Positions 1-11,625 of a stretch of 64,000 bases of DNA are shown piece by piece. How positions within the stretch are numbered: the stretch's first letter is position 1; every line of letters begins with the position of its first letter. The notes beneath the pieces are model-generated. The model did no database searches. It was given only the letters and a program-made list of their open reading frames with translations, and had not been told where the DNA came from. The DNA is from Dipteris shenzhenensis. Its lineage: Eukaryota > Polypodiophyta > Polypodiopsida > Gleicheniales. Where the stretch lies: the NCBI GenBank assembly GCA_047967505.1, contig CM106540.1. One strand, 5' to 3'. A program made the translations under genes and the position numbers.

Positions 1-96
1 TATATTTTGACCCCTCCCACCTTTTGTCTGCTCGTTGCTCGGGGGTTTTTGCTCAGAAAATGGAAACCCCCACCCACAATTACTCACCTTCCAGTT

Positions 97-606
97 ACCA
101 CCATTGGGCTTGCATGCATGATTACTATGAGTCCAGTAAACTACCAGTCTCACTGGGATTGCATGCTTAGTAGATTACTAGAGTGCATGGTACTGAGTGA
201 TTAGAGATGATTAGCCTTCATGATTTACTTTTGTGATAATTACTGCCCAGTGGTGATAGCTCTCATTAACCTCATCTCAGTGGGGCCACCAGGCTGGTAG
301 TTAATTACCAGCTACTACTGCAGTATCCCGCAGCTACTCACCTACCAGTTACCACCACCGGGATTGCATGCATGATCACTACAAGTGGAGTAAACTACCA
401 GTCACCAAGCTTACATGCTCAGTAGCATACTAGAGTGCATAGTAATGAGTGATTGGAGGTGATTAGAATTCATGATTTACTTTTGTGGTAATTATTGCCC
501 AGTAGTGGTGGCTCTCATTAGCCATGTCTATCATGGCTAAGGTTCCATTGGGCTGGTAGTTAATTACCAGCAACCATAGTGGCTTGCAAGTACTTACCTG
601 CCAGTG
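97..606. repeat. Two tandem copies of a ~255-bp repeat (unit A)
   Basis: Two head-to-tail copies begin with ACCACCA at 97 and 351 (254 bp apart); a third begins at 607. Shared landmarks are GGGCTTGCATGCATG, a TAATGAGTGATT segment, a CATGATTTACTTTTGTG segment and a near-palindrome around CTGGTAGTTAATTACCAG. No coding potential is evident. The unit resembles no family I recognise; it could be satellite-like or an internal repeat of a transposon. Confidence 0.75.
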
Positions 607-1529
607 ACCACCATCGGGCTTGCATGCATGATCACTATGAGTGCAATAAATTACTAGTCATCGGGCTTGCATGCTTTATAGAGTACTAGAGCGCATGGTA
701 ATGAGTGATTAGAGGTGATTAGGATTCATGATTTAATTTTGTGGTAATTACTGCTTGGTGGTGGTGGCTCTCATCAGCCACGTCTTCCGTGGCTAAGATT
801 CTACCGAGCAGGCTGTTAATTACTAGTCATCGCAATGGCCTGCTCACCCACCACTGGCGGGCGTCTGCTTCATGATTACCAGCTCGTCTATTGTGGCACC
901 TAAGATTCCACTGCGGTGGCCTACAATTATTATGGATGGAACTCTGGGCTCCAGCCACCACAGTGGCTCGAACTTTATAATATATAAGATCAGTGGCATA
1001 TGGCATTTTACTAGGTTGCTCTCATCCACTCTGCTACTTTGCTCCACACGCTCTGCTACTTTTCTCCATATCCCTCCTCTAGCTCTTTTTCTCCCCTGCT
1101 CTACTTTGCTCCACGCTCCCTCCTCCACAGCTCTCATCACTCATCTGCTTTCCTACTCATCTGCTGCTCAGCCACTCATCTTCACCATGCCTACTACCAC
1201 CCCTCCTCGATGCATTGTGATCCCAATATTATCTGCCTTCTCACATAAGGTGGTTGCGTTGCACTCACCTAGAGTAGAAATACTGGCACTAGTGGAAACC
1301 CTATGTTCCCACGGTCGATTTGCCATATATCTACATGTCACCACCTTAGATGACATGCTCACCTTTGGCCCCTTTATGGCTGTGCTATATGCGTTCCCCC
1401 TAGATGTCGACGAAGGTATCAGTATTTTCATAGCAAAGTACTCGACTTGTTTATCATGGCTAAGATTCCATTGGGCTGGTAGTTAATTACCAGTAATCGT
1501 AGTAGCCCGAAGTTACTCACCTGCCAGTT
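607..1529. repeat. Compound repeat A+B, first copy (~923 bp)
   Basis: Unit A (from 607) is followed by a second segment, B (about 844-1450), and then by an A-like tail with the CTGGTAGTTAATTACCAG near-palindrome (about 1470-1490). The same A+B order recurs 923 bp downstream. B contains a TATAATATATAAG stretch and long pyrimidine-rich runs. An open frame at 872-1486 lies in B but is not conserved in reading in the second copy, so I treat it as non-coding. Confidence 0.75.
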
Positions 1530-2403
1530 ACCACCATCGGGCTTGCATGCATGATCACTATGAGTGCATTAAATTACTAGTCACCAAGCTAGCATGCTCA
1601 ATAGAGTACTAGAGCACATGGTAATGAGTGATTAGAGATGATTAAGATTCATGATTTACTTTTGTGGTAATTACTGCCCGATGTTGGTGGTTCTCATCAG
1701 CCACATCTGCCGTGGCCAAGATTCTATCGGGCAGGCTATTAATTACTAGTCACCGTAGTGGCCTACTCATGCACCACTAGCAGGCATCTACTTAATGACT
1801 ACCAGCTTGTCTAGGGTGGCACCTAATCTTCCATCATGGTGGCCTACAATTATTATGGATGGAACTCCGGGCTCCAGCCACCACAGTGGCTCGAACTTTA
1901 TAATATATAAGATCAGTGGCAATTGGCATTTTACTACGTTGCTCTCATCCACCCCTGCTCTGCTACTTTGCTTCACATGCTCTGCTACTTTTCTCCACAT
2001 CCCTCCTCTAGCTCTTTTTTGCCCATGCTCTACTTTGCTCCACACTCCCTCCTCCAAATCTTGTCACTCATTTGCTTCCCTACTCATATGCTGCTCACCC
2101 ACTCATCTTCACCATGCCTACTACCACCTCTCCTCGATGCACTGTGACCCCAATGTTATCTGCCTTCTCACATTTGCACTCACCTGGAGTAGAAATACTG
2201 GCACTAGTGGAGACCCTTTGTTCCCATGGTCGATTTCCCCTATATCTACATGTCACCACCTTAGATGACATGCTCACCTCTGGCCCCTTTATGGCTGTGC
2301 TATATGGGTTCCCCCTAGACGTCGATAAAGGTCTCAGTATTTTCATAGCAAAGTAGTCTTGACTTATTGGGGGGGCCGTAATCTGAGTCCTGGCAATGTG
2401 CAT
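1530..2403. repeat. Compound repeat A+B, second copy
   Basis: This copy starts at ACCACCATCGGG (1530), and its B segment starts near 1774. It matches 607-1450 through almost its whole length with scattered substitutions and small indels. It ends near 2360-2400 before unrelated AT-rich DNA, without a clear terminal A-like tail. Confidence 0.75.
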
Positions 2404-4797
2404 GGCCTGTTCATTGTCTCCTCCATTGGCTCCCTAAAAGCCTTGCAATAAGCTAGGCTGGTGGCAATACTGAGTTGTACAAATTCCCTCTCGCTCAGAT
2501 GAGGCTCATAACCACTCAACAATGGTTGGATGGAATATTTTGGCCTCTAAGGCTCTCAGTGATCTTTTGGCTCACTGGATAACATGTAGTGTTTTGGTCT
2601 CCAAGGCTCTCAGCAATTGTTGAGTTTTTATTACATTTACATAATCTCTTTTTGTTCAATTTAAGGCTCTTAGTATGCACTGTTGTTAACTTTTATATTT
2701 GAATGGTTATGGTCGTTATATAATCTTTTGGCCTTTAAGCCTCTCAACAATTGTCGAGTTTTTATAAATGTAAGATCCTTTGTTCAATTTTTGCTCAGTT
2801 TAAGTTGTTAATTTTTATATAACATGCTATTGGATGTAGATATATATTGTAATCTCTTTTGCTCAATTTTCACTTGATGAATTGTAGTTGATTATCTGGA
2901 TGGCACCACCGGGCCTCTAGTCACCGCGGTGGCTTGAAATACTTTTGCCCTCATTTATATTTACTGCAACAATGACTAAAATACCATTAAAGTAGGACTA
3001 CAATTTCCTTATTTTAGGATCAAAACAGTGCTAAAATAGCTTCAAAGACCCACCATTGTGATTGCATGGAGATACATCTAGAAAAATACAATTAAACTTT
3101 CAGAAAATGCAATTGATGGCATGGCCCTTGAGGGTTTCCCTCTAGGGGCAAGGGCCATATCAACATGCATTTTAAAGGATGCCAGTGGATAGATATGGCA
3201 TGTCGATATGGCACTTGACCCTAAAGGGACCCCTCAAAGGCCATATCGTCAATTACATCTTGCTTGGTTGCACAAGGTACATAAATATATAACTCTAAGA
3301 ACTAGTGTGGTGGCTGTCATAGATCTCCCTATATTTGCCAGTGCACTAGTCTTCATAGACCTCCTCCTATAATACATAAAAATAGGTAATAGAGCTATAA
3401 CTCTAAGAACTAATGCGGTGGTTGCTCCAAGACAACCTTGAATTCTGGGCGATGATAGGTCATCAGGCCAGAGACTGCGTTGAGGCGATGCTCAGGGAGA
3501 GACAAACTAGATTACACACATCCCAAGAGTCAAGGGATATTGAATATTAGTCTCATATTAGATGATAGTGAATGGGCCAGTTTTGATGTGCAATCTCAGG
3601 CTTCTTTGGATGCCTTTCAAACCTGTAATTTGAAATTACCCTAAAGACCTCTTTGTAGGATCTTTAATTGCCTATGGAAAATCATATGATGAAATGGATG
3701 GCTCTGATTGTGTGTGTATTTTGCACTTTTGCTTCCTTTTGCTTCATGTAGTCAATATCTTTAAAGAAGAAAGAGGGATGGCTTGCTTTCTACCTCCTTT
3801 CTATCAACTTTATTTTGGCCATAGATATATGTTTTTATTCAATAGTGTTCAAGTATATGCACATATTATTCTTGATACATTTTCGAATTCTTTTCAATTT
3901 GGGGGACCTATTCCCTAGATGCCTGTATATCATGTTGTTGTTTGTACTCTCAAACAATCTAGAAGAAGTGATGTGTATATAATTAAAATCACTTTATACA
4001 AGATAAAAGCTCCCTCTTAAAATAGTCTAGCACATGGTCAACACATGTATACACTTACTCTCCTTTATGTTGATCACACCATTATGTATATATAGTTAAA
4101 AGGCCCCAATTGAAGCATCCTTTATATACTCAACATATTAATGTTTATAAAATTTTCTCCCTATGAAATCACATACATAGTATATTTTCAAAGAGTGAGA
4201 GTCCAAGAACTATCTTATCCTTTATAGTGTCAATGCCATCTTTTATCTCGAAGGTTGCATAATATACGCAAGAGATATCACTTAGGTGTACTTTAGTCTA
4301 AACGTTTAAATCTAAGGGAGGAGTTAGAAAAGAAGTTATAACCTTTGAAGATGAAGTCTCTCTCTTTACAATAAATTTGATGAGTCTCAAGGTATACTCT
4401 GGCATAAGCAAGGAAAATCAAAATCCATAGGTGCCAAAGTTTAAAGCTACTAAGAGCTAAGATGTGGGATTGTCGCTTTTTCTTCAAGGGAAGATTGGCA
4501 AGTGCTTATTTGCTCCAGCCACTAGTATAATGTCAAAGAATACTTTGTCTAAAAGCTTATGCTTTTCATTAAAAAGCAAGAAAACTCCTATATATGGAAA
4601 AAGGAGCTTATTATTCAGCTTCCATAGACATTTATAGGTATGTGGAAAATAGAGCATATTATTGTGCTTCCATTTCCCCGACTCCATAACACATACTAAC
4701 TTACTCTTGACACTTCAAATTGAATTAATCGACAGTGCAGGTCTCATCCATTCTTACAAGAAGAGGTCTCATCCATTCTTGAAGATCTAGTTGCCAA
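2404..4797. other. No gene seen; AT-rich, weak internal repeats
   Basis: Between about 2530 and 2900 short segments such as GGCTCTCAGCAATTGTTGAG recur imperfectly. The rest is AT-rich and has only short open frames. Near 4735-4785 the phrase GGTCTCATCCATTCTT occurs twice just downstream of the CYSTM stop codon. Confidence 0.5.
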
Positions 4798-5181
4798 CTA
4801 TGAGACTATGAGAACTGTCGGGTCGCAGCAGCACTCATCAATCAGACAGCAGCAACAGAGGGCTGCCAAGCTAAAATAAAACAGAAGTTAAGGCTTTGTA
4901 AAAAGAGGAAGTCACGTAAGACAGGTAGTTGAAACTGAAGGTTGCTTACCAGCCTTTCCAGAAGCCGTCCTTCTGAGGACGACCTGCAGAACAGCAGAAT
5001 TAGGTGGCAATGAGTAACCCGATCGTGACTAAACCTCATGAACCCAAATCCGGCATGCAAGAGATGTTGCGAACTATTCTCATTTGGTTGCTCTTCCATC
5101 GTTGTTTTGCTTAATTCGGGACAAGCATATTATACCTTGAGAGGGAAAACAAGACCGCTTCTGACTCCGCTTCGTGGCCAT
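4798..5181 (-). CDS. Small CYSTM (cysteine-rich transmembrane module) protein, 3 coding exons
   Basis: Read on the minus strand, three coding exons join in frame: 5181-5136 (46 nt), 4983-4950 (34 nt) and 4870-4798 (73 nt). Together they give 50 residues and a TAG stop. Both introns are GT-AG (5135-4984 and 4949-4871). The product has a short basic N-terminus (MATKRSQKRS), then the hallmark GFWKGCLAALCCCC at residues 22-35, followed by LIDECCC. That pattern defines CYSTM proteins, which are small tail-anchored or membrane-associated proteins linked in plants to stress tolerance; the role here is inferred from the family only. The start ATG sits in a good context (ACCATGG) with an in-frame TGA two codons before it. 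The N-terminus is shorter than usual and lacks the common Pro/Tyr/Gln-rich stretch. The exons are too short to show up as long open frames. Confidence 0.7.
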
Positions 5182-5755
5182 GGTTTCTCAGGATCTAATT
5201 GGAAACAAGCCTGGGGTTGGGTTCCGTCTGCAATCCGCCGGACAATGCAGGTTTGATCTACAATGAGATATAAATACCTCATGTGATGCCTGTATGATGC
5301 AAGCAGACAAAGAGACGGCGGGCTCAACGATACGCGTTTTCGAGGCCGGCAGGAGATCGATACACCCGTGACACAGGCGTTGGACAATAGCATCGGCCTG
5401 CGCCCTCCTCAGAGCAGGTCCCCATGCACTGGAGATTTCGAGGTAGCAAACAGGTTCCCATGTAGGAGCCAGCCAAACCGCCCACGTATCGCTGGGGTCC
5501 TGGCATTTCTGGGCATGGACTGCATCCATTCCCATGACATGGTTGCTGCGCCTGCTCCTGGTGTGTTTGGGTCCCCATGGAGAAGTTGGGGGAAGCTCAT
5601 AGGTGGGAGAGATCTGCAAAATTCTGGTTCCTAGCCCCGGAATGTCAAGGTAAAAACCCGTTTTGGCTGTCTTCAGCAACAAAGGTTACGGGCCAAGCGT
5701 GGAAAAAGGAAACTTCTCTCTAGGCTGCCTATCGTAACAAGGCATGCATAGGATA
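5182..5755 (-). other. GC-rich, AUG-rich putative leader of the CYSTM gene
   Basis: This block between the TATA box and the CYSTM start codon is clearly richer in G+C than its surroundings. On the minus strand it holds several upstream AUGs with open frames: one starts near 5600 (63 codons), one near 5578 (84 codons) and one near 5535. The last is in the CYSTM frame and ends at TGA 5190-5188. A frame open from 5682 has no ATG until 5535. A pyrimidine-rich AG acceptor just before the start codon would also allow a 5'-UTR intron. Whether any frame is translated cannot be told. Confidence 0.45.
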
Positions 5756-5777
5756 GGAGAGCGCCTGGACGCCCTCT

Positions 5778-5785
5778 TATTTATA
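5778..5785 (-). promoter_or_regulatory. TATA box (TATAAATA) for the CYSTM gene
   Basis: A perfect TATAAATA lies on the minus strand about 600 bp upstream of the CYSTM ATG. It precedes a GC-rich transcribed-looking block, so a start site near 5750 is likely. Assignment to this gene is inferred from strand and spacing. Confidence 0.5.
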
Positions 5786-5789
5786 CTAG

Positions 5790-6454
5790 TAGGCAACCCG
5801 CGCTGTGCTACCGGGCAAAACATGATACATGATACATGTGTTGTTGCTATGTAAAAGACATTGACCATTGATTCTAAACACTTCAACTTGCTTATTAATA
5901 TATTTATTTGCATCATATCAATCTAGAAAAGAGAATTGGCTACATGGGTTGTTGTGGATGTAAAAGACATTGGTGTATAAACAACCATTGATCTAAAACA
6001 CTGCAACTTACTAACTAACATGATTATTTGCATGAAACCAATTGTAGAAAGCAAAGGTTGCTCATAATTTCATATTTCTATGGAGATAGCTAGGAATATG
6101 GGGAGATCTACTCCATATCACATAGCTCTAGACTTGGAATCTTGATTCTTTTGTTATAGTAGGGTTTCCATATTTCTATGGAGATAGTCATAAATATGAG
6201 AAGATCTATTGTATATCACATCGCTTTAGAGTTGGAAAATTTTGTGTGATAGGATAAAAATTTTGTTCATTTCTAGAGCTTATTTTATATATATCTTTCC
6301 TTATAGATTCAACACCCCTTCATTCATATTTTTTGCAAGCATACCCTTATTTTACTTATCAAAACCTTACATTAAGGGGATGCATAATAGTTTGGTCAAG
6401 GCATTAGAAACATTTATATAATTCCAAAGAATAGCTAACAAAAGTCTGTCCTGT
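5790..6454. other. No gene seen
   Basis: AT-rich DNA with a weak direct repeat (phrases around CATTGATCTAAAACACT and GGGGAGATCTACT recur between 5860 and 6210). No supported gene. Confidence 0.5.
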
Positions 6455-7115
6455 GTGGACATTTGGGTGATAGTTGCCCTGGTAGCACTCAATTCTTACC
6501 ATATTAGCCGTGTGTTGCGTATTTTCCTTAACATGATTGTACTCCAGGGCCATGACTTTCCCCTTCTTGCGTACCCTCTTCGCGTCACTCTCCAAAAGGA
6601 TGGAGATCTGCAACTTAGGGAGAATGGTAGCTTGGCATGGAACACTGGCATAGAGGCAAGCGGTGTGAAAACCATGCAGCTACTAGTTGAGGGTGGTAAT
6701 AGTGCTTATGAACTATAGAAACTCAAATGTTCTAGCAAAGGAGATGGTATGGTAGAGCTTCGATTATCCATCACGCTCTCATAATTGGCCAACGATTGAA
6801 CCTGCATGTCACTATGTTCGTTGTTGCAACGGCCGATGTTCCCTACAAATCGGGAGGCTTCTACACCATGGCAGTTTGACTTGCTTCTCTCTGCTTAATT
6901 CAACCACCCATCCGGTCCAAAAATCTATTGTAATGGAGACAATATTTAGCTCCCCTCAAAACGCCTCCACCAATAATGGTCCAGAAGCCCATAGAGCTGT
7001 CTTAAATTACATCATCATCCAAGGCACGCATGTCAAAGAAAAACTCAAATGGGACTTCACCGTAATAGATCAATCCTCAGTGCAATGGATGAATCCACTT
7101 ATTCAAACTGAGAAA
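6455..7115 (+). pseudogene. EP1-like G-type (bulb) lectin pseudogene fragment
   Basis: The forward frame near 6590-6700 reads a bulb-lectin repeat (LQKDGDLQLRENGSLAWNTG). After a frame change comes VW-stop-SFDYPS, where family members have VWQSFDYP; the Gln codon is replaced by TAG at 6753-6755. After a second frame change comes GQRLNLHVTMF and PYKSGGFYTMAV, again in the order found in EP1-like secreted lectin glycoproteins. A stop follows. At least two frameshifts and two stops make this a dead copy. EP1-like proteins are apoplastic S-locus-type glycoproteins with mannose-binding-like folds. The 5' end is undefined and the signal peptide is not found. Confidence 0.55.
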
Positions 7116-7545
7116 TAAGGGCATGGGTGTCCTTATCATGATTTCAACTATTTGTGAAAGGAGGTTGCATATTCAGAACATTGTTATGATTAGAGCATGA
7201 GTGGCCTTATCCTTTAGTCGAGTTTGCATGTATGTTGTTGTCCAATTAAAAATTTAAACTGTTTTGAAACGTGGGTAAAAGGTTTTCAAAGGCTACGATG
7301 CAGGCCAAAGGGTTGTGAACATTTCATTATTGATTTTGAAGCACAGGACTCATATACTTGTGTCCATCGCTAGTCCTACATCCTAACCTTCTACAGCAAC
7401 CAACTCCTGCTCCTCGGTTGACCTTTAATTGTACAGCAACTGCTCCTCGGTTTCTTGTTTTCTCCACCAAAATGGTCTCCACGGACAACGTCTCTCATGA
7501 GACCCATTACAACTGTGTTTTTGGAACTACCCTGCTGTGCATGCA

Positions 7546-7740
7546 TGTATATATATAGAGAGACCATCACCTGGGAAGACTATAAGCATGGCGATGTACT
7601 CATCTTCTTTCTTAGCTTTGGCCCTCCTCTGAATGCTTCCTTACTCCACATCCTTTGCCTCCCTCATTCGTCTCTATCCTTACTATCCACTGATGTAGCT
7701 ATTTCCATCAGCGAACAGTTTTCCCACGGATGAAGAATTT
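7546..7740 (+). pseudogene. Possible promoter and signal-peptide start of a second broken secreted-protein gene
   Basis: A TATATATATAG stretch (about 7546-7556) is followed 30-40 bp later by ATG (7588). The frame begins MAMYSSSFLALALL, like a signal peptide, but a TGA stops it. Hydrophobic, signal-like sequence continues beyond the stop. It lies about 0.5 kb downstream of the lectin pseudogene on the same strand, so it may be the 5' end of another lectin copy. The link is tentative. Confidence 0.25.
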
Positions 7741-8499
7741 CATGATACCCTCAGATTCCTCCTAATTGGATTGATCTATCCATTGCCCTCGGTGGACCCT
7801 CATCGCTCAAACTACGAATTGCTGATGAAGAAATGTCCTGGCGGTGTGTGTGGGTTGCAGGATGTGGTGGCGATCCTTAGGCGAGAGGTAGACAAATTCA
7901 GGATCTAGGGAGGAGCCAAGACGTATGGCTGGGTGGGGATGGAGGAAGAGTTTTATGCGAGGAAAGGAGAGAACTTGGTCCTTTGACCTTCCATCTCCTC
8001 TCCGCACAAAGCCTAGTGTCTCTCTCCCTCCATTTGTCTCTTTGCCTCCCCTTCAATGGAATCCACAAAAATTACGAAGAGAGTCCTCCTTTCTAACACG
8101 TGGCAGGATCTTCTCATCCAAGCTACCATGCGTCCTCCTCTTTTTTTTAGTTGTCTGGGGTTAACATGCTAGAGATATATACACAACAAGTTTTAGACAG
8201 AGTCTAATGTTTAAAAAATATGTACGAAAAAGGTACATCAAGGTATGAAACTTAATTTTCTTACATTTTAATTAATTGCTATATGCGAACTTATATTTAT
8301 ACATAATAATATAAATCTATATATTTTAGATTTTAACATATTGATATTTATTACCATATTGAGAATTACACTTAATATATAATAAAAGTTTCAAATATAT
8401 TAAATTTAACAAACATTAGGATATGGAAAATATTTAATACAAAATCCATACGTATGAAGTTTTCATTTATTCAATATCAAATTAACAAGCTAGAAATCT
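7741..8499. other. No gene seen
   Basis: Only short open frames on both strands with no recognisable motif. The G+C content drops sharply after 8160. Confidence 0.5.
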
Positions 8500-9180
8500 T
8501 TCTAAAGTGTGAAAAAAAAGGCGATTCATATATGTAGATTTTTCATATATTCCAAATTCAATATCATATTGTATTTTTACAAAGTATGGAATAGTCAAGC
8601 ATTTATACATGCAAAACTTTCACATATCTCAAATATTGTAGCACATTACCATGTAAGAATCTTTTACAAGGTAATAAAAACTTTTCATATATCCTAAACT
8701 CAACATCACACTATATCTTTACAAAGTACAAAAGAGTCAAACATTCATAGATGTAAAATTTTCACATATATCAAATACAACACCGCATTACCATGTAAGA
8801 ATTTTTTACAAGGTAATAAAAACCTAGCATTCTCACATATTAAAACCACTAATTAAAGGTTTTAAAAGCATAGCATTCTCACATATTAAAATATGCGATA
8901 TAAGAACTCTTTACAAATTACATAAGATCCAAGTGTCCACACATATGAAAATTTCACACCTACTAAATGAAAAGTTTTTTACACTTCATTAAAAACATAT
9001 CATTCACACATACCTAAAAAATGAGGTAGAAAATATTTATGAAGTACAAAACAACCAAGCATTCAAACATGTAACAATTTCCACACATATTAAAAAGCAT
9101 CACATTAACACGTCATTACCATGTAAGAAATTTTTTACAATGTACAAAATCCTAATATTCACACACTAAAAAACATCAGG
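8500..9180. repeat. AT-rich tandem repeat, ~141-bp period, degenerate
   Basis: The phrase ACCATGTAAGAATCTTTTAC with a following GGTAATAAAAAC occurs at about 8649 and 8791 (142 bp apart), and a decayed version occurs near 9119. A second landmark, TTTACAAAGTA, recurs at about 8577 and 8718. Copies decay toward the right end. Confidence 0.6.
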
Positions 9181-9552
9181 TTATAGAACAAAAGTGTTAA
9201 ATTTTGTTGTATGTTAAAACACTTATTTTAATTATAGCGTTTTTTACTTATTAGACAATTTCATGTGTATGTAATAGTAAAATTAGTTTTGAAATACCAT
9301 TTTTACACTTCAAATTTTAACACTTTATCATTAATCCAAAATATATTCATAATAAAACCTAAAATATGTTCAAAAGAGTTCTTTTATACAATAGCAAAGA
9401 GTTCTAGTTTACTTGCATTTCACTAGTCTCAATATATTCAACTATTCTCTTATACTCTCATATGTTTTCTTTCTTATCCTAACACCTAACATGTACACAT
9501 TTGAAATGCATTTAGTGATTTAAAAATTTCACTAGATAAATATAACTTATAT

Positions 9553-9712
9553 CATTCCAAAGTAGCAAATCAAAATTTTAGATATAAGCATTCCAAGCAG
9601 CAAACCAAAATTTTAGATATAAGCATTCCAAGTAGCAAACCAAAATCTTAGCTACAAGAATTTCAAGTAGTAAACCAAGATTTAAGTTGCTTGTAAGCAT
9701 TGCAAAGTAAAA
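9553..9712. repeat. Four-copy tandem repeat, ~36-bp period
   Basis: Units follow the pattern CATTCCAAGTAGCAAACCAA with ATTTTAGATATAAG. They start near 9553, 9589, 9625 and 9659 with increasing divergence. Confidence 0.7.
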
Positions 9713-11085
9713 GTTCTTCCGAAACTACCAAGCTCGAATGTTTGCATAGTATATCAACACATCCTCTCATGTCAAAGAAGAGTTATAGCATCTTGGGTTA
9801 GAATGAGACTCTCTTCTCTCTTGAAGTGGACCTTATTATTCTATATTCCCCAATCAACCAAGACATCAAGCACATCCTTGTCATCTTGAAGAAGACCCAA
9901 GTCAACATATAGCTTGTGTTTCTTCTTTATACTCTTCAAATAGCTCATGATATTGCCATACATAATGTCAATATCATGTTCTCCCATCAGCTTCATGGCA
10001 ATTGATTCTTTGCCAACAATGATGTTAAGCTCTTTCAAGTACAATAATTGTCACCAAAATTGAATAGTAAGATAATAAATAATTTTATAGAAACAACATG
10101 TTTAATTTTGTTTTAAAAAAGATAACAAAATTCACAAGATAAACATGATGGTAAATGAAATCATATTGGATTACATGAATAAGTCACTACTAATAATGAG
10201 CTTAATAATTGCAATGCATATTTCCATACAAACTCCTATGTATTCATCTTAGCACTCAACTTGAAGTAGCAAGTCTTCATCTCCATCAGAGTGCAACATA
10301 TAACCTCATGGTTAGACTTACATAATCATTTACAAAACTGTTGAAAATCGGAAGATAGAATCCATCACACCTCACTTCAACCTTCAACTCCAAGTACACT
10401 CATAAAACACTTGATAGATGATCACACAGATACTATGAATCCTCACTAGAACAACACATGAGAGAGATAGGCAAAACTCAAGAGTACATTCATCTAGAGC
10501 ATGTGGGATACACAAGCTCAAGATGAGCACCAAATAGCCAGCAAGGATACTGTCCCAAACTACTGAGTATCCTCAATGATCTCATCCCTCAAAAGCATGC
10601 TGCCTATGTGTAGAGGCTTCAGTCTAGTGGATGGGAGAATGGGGGAGTGAAGAGGGATTTATATAGACCTCACAAAACTGACCAATAGGGGGTCAACTCC
10701 CTGCTTGCATACTCGACCTATGGGGTGCCCAGATCCATGCTCTTGGGTGGGCTATCTGGTCCTGACCAGGACAACTTGGCCTAGCCTATAAATAGGCCCT
10801 TATGCAAGGCTCTTAGGCTGATATTGGAAGGCTACAATGTTGTCGTGGATGCCCTCTTCAGAGACCCTACTACTACTACTCTAGATGGTGCCTCCAAAAT
10901 CTACGACATGCTGATGCCACCTCAGATCCATGGTATGTCTTCTGGGTATCACTCCCCATCCCCCTTGTCCCAGCAAAGGAACCTCCAGTAGAGGAGAAGC
11001 TAACTTGATGGTATTTGAAGATTCACGGGTCACGAACATTCCCCAAAGTAGTTTTACGGAGCACGGCAGTCTCAACGCAATGTGA
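9713..11085. other. No recognised gene; small unrecognised frame at 9841-10044
   Basis: A 67-codon minus-strand frame (9841-10044) has coding-like composition (charged, few rare residues) but no family I recognise; it may be a transposon relic. A TATAAATAGG stretch near 10788-10797 sits upstream of the copia fragment, but no LTR borders were found around it. Confidence 0.35.
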
Positions 11086-11625
11086 AGGCTCCCTTCGTGA
11101 ACTATGCAATGGTGGCTCAGCTTGAGGAGCCCAGATCCTTTGAGGAAGCAAGGGGTATTTTGGAATGGCAGGATGCTATGCAAGCAGAAATGGATGCCAT
11201 TCTGAAGAAAAACACCTAGGATTTGGTGGATAAGCCGGCCAAGCAAAAGGTACCAAATGGGTGTATAAACTGAAGTTCAAATCTGATGGGAGCTTGGACA
11301 AGTACAAAGCACGAATGGTGGTGAAAGATTATGCACAATGAGAGGGACTTGATTTTTATGAGATCTTCATCCCCATAGCTAGGATGGTGAAGATATGCAT
11401 GGTTGTTCCTTTGGCTTCCCATCATGGATGGCCTATCTTTTAGATGGACATGAAGTTTGGATTCTTGAATAGAAGCCTAGAGGAGGAGGTATATGTGAAT
11501 CAACCACTAGGCTTTCAAGTACCAGGGTCCACATCCAAGGTATGCAAGCTGAAGAAGGCATTGTATGGGTTGAAACAGTCCTCGAAGGCATGGTACCAAT
11601 GAATAGACGAGTTCTTCTTGAAGAT
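11086..11625 (+). pseudogene. Decayed Ty1/copia polymerase fragment (reverse transcriptase N-terminal half)
   Basis: The forward translation gives, in order, the copia signatures WQDAMQAEMDAILKKNT, then DLVDKPA, then TKWVYKLKFKSDGSLDKYKA, then GLDFYEIF, then MDMKFGFLN and EVYVNQPLGF, then ALYGLKQSSKAWYQ. This is the RT entry region of Ty1/copia Pol. Stops interrupt it (for example after KKNT, after DYAQ, before MDM and after AWYQ), and a frameshift lies near 11245. The YVDD catalytic box, RNase H and LTRs are absent. This is an old truncated fragment. Confidence 0.85.

Noticed and set aside
872-1486. 204-codon forward frame and its 157-codon counterpart at 1795-2268
   Set aside because: They lie in a tandem DNA repeat, the frame is not maintained between copies and the translation is low-complexity Ser/Leu/His.
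10788-10797. TATAAATAGG as a promoter or LTR core of the copia fragment
   Set aside because: No LTR borders, PBS or second copy near it; the palindromic context may be chance.
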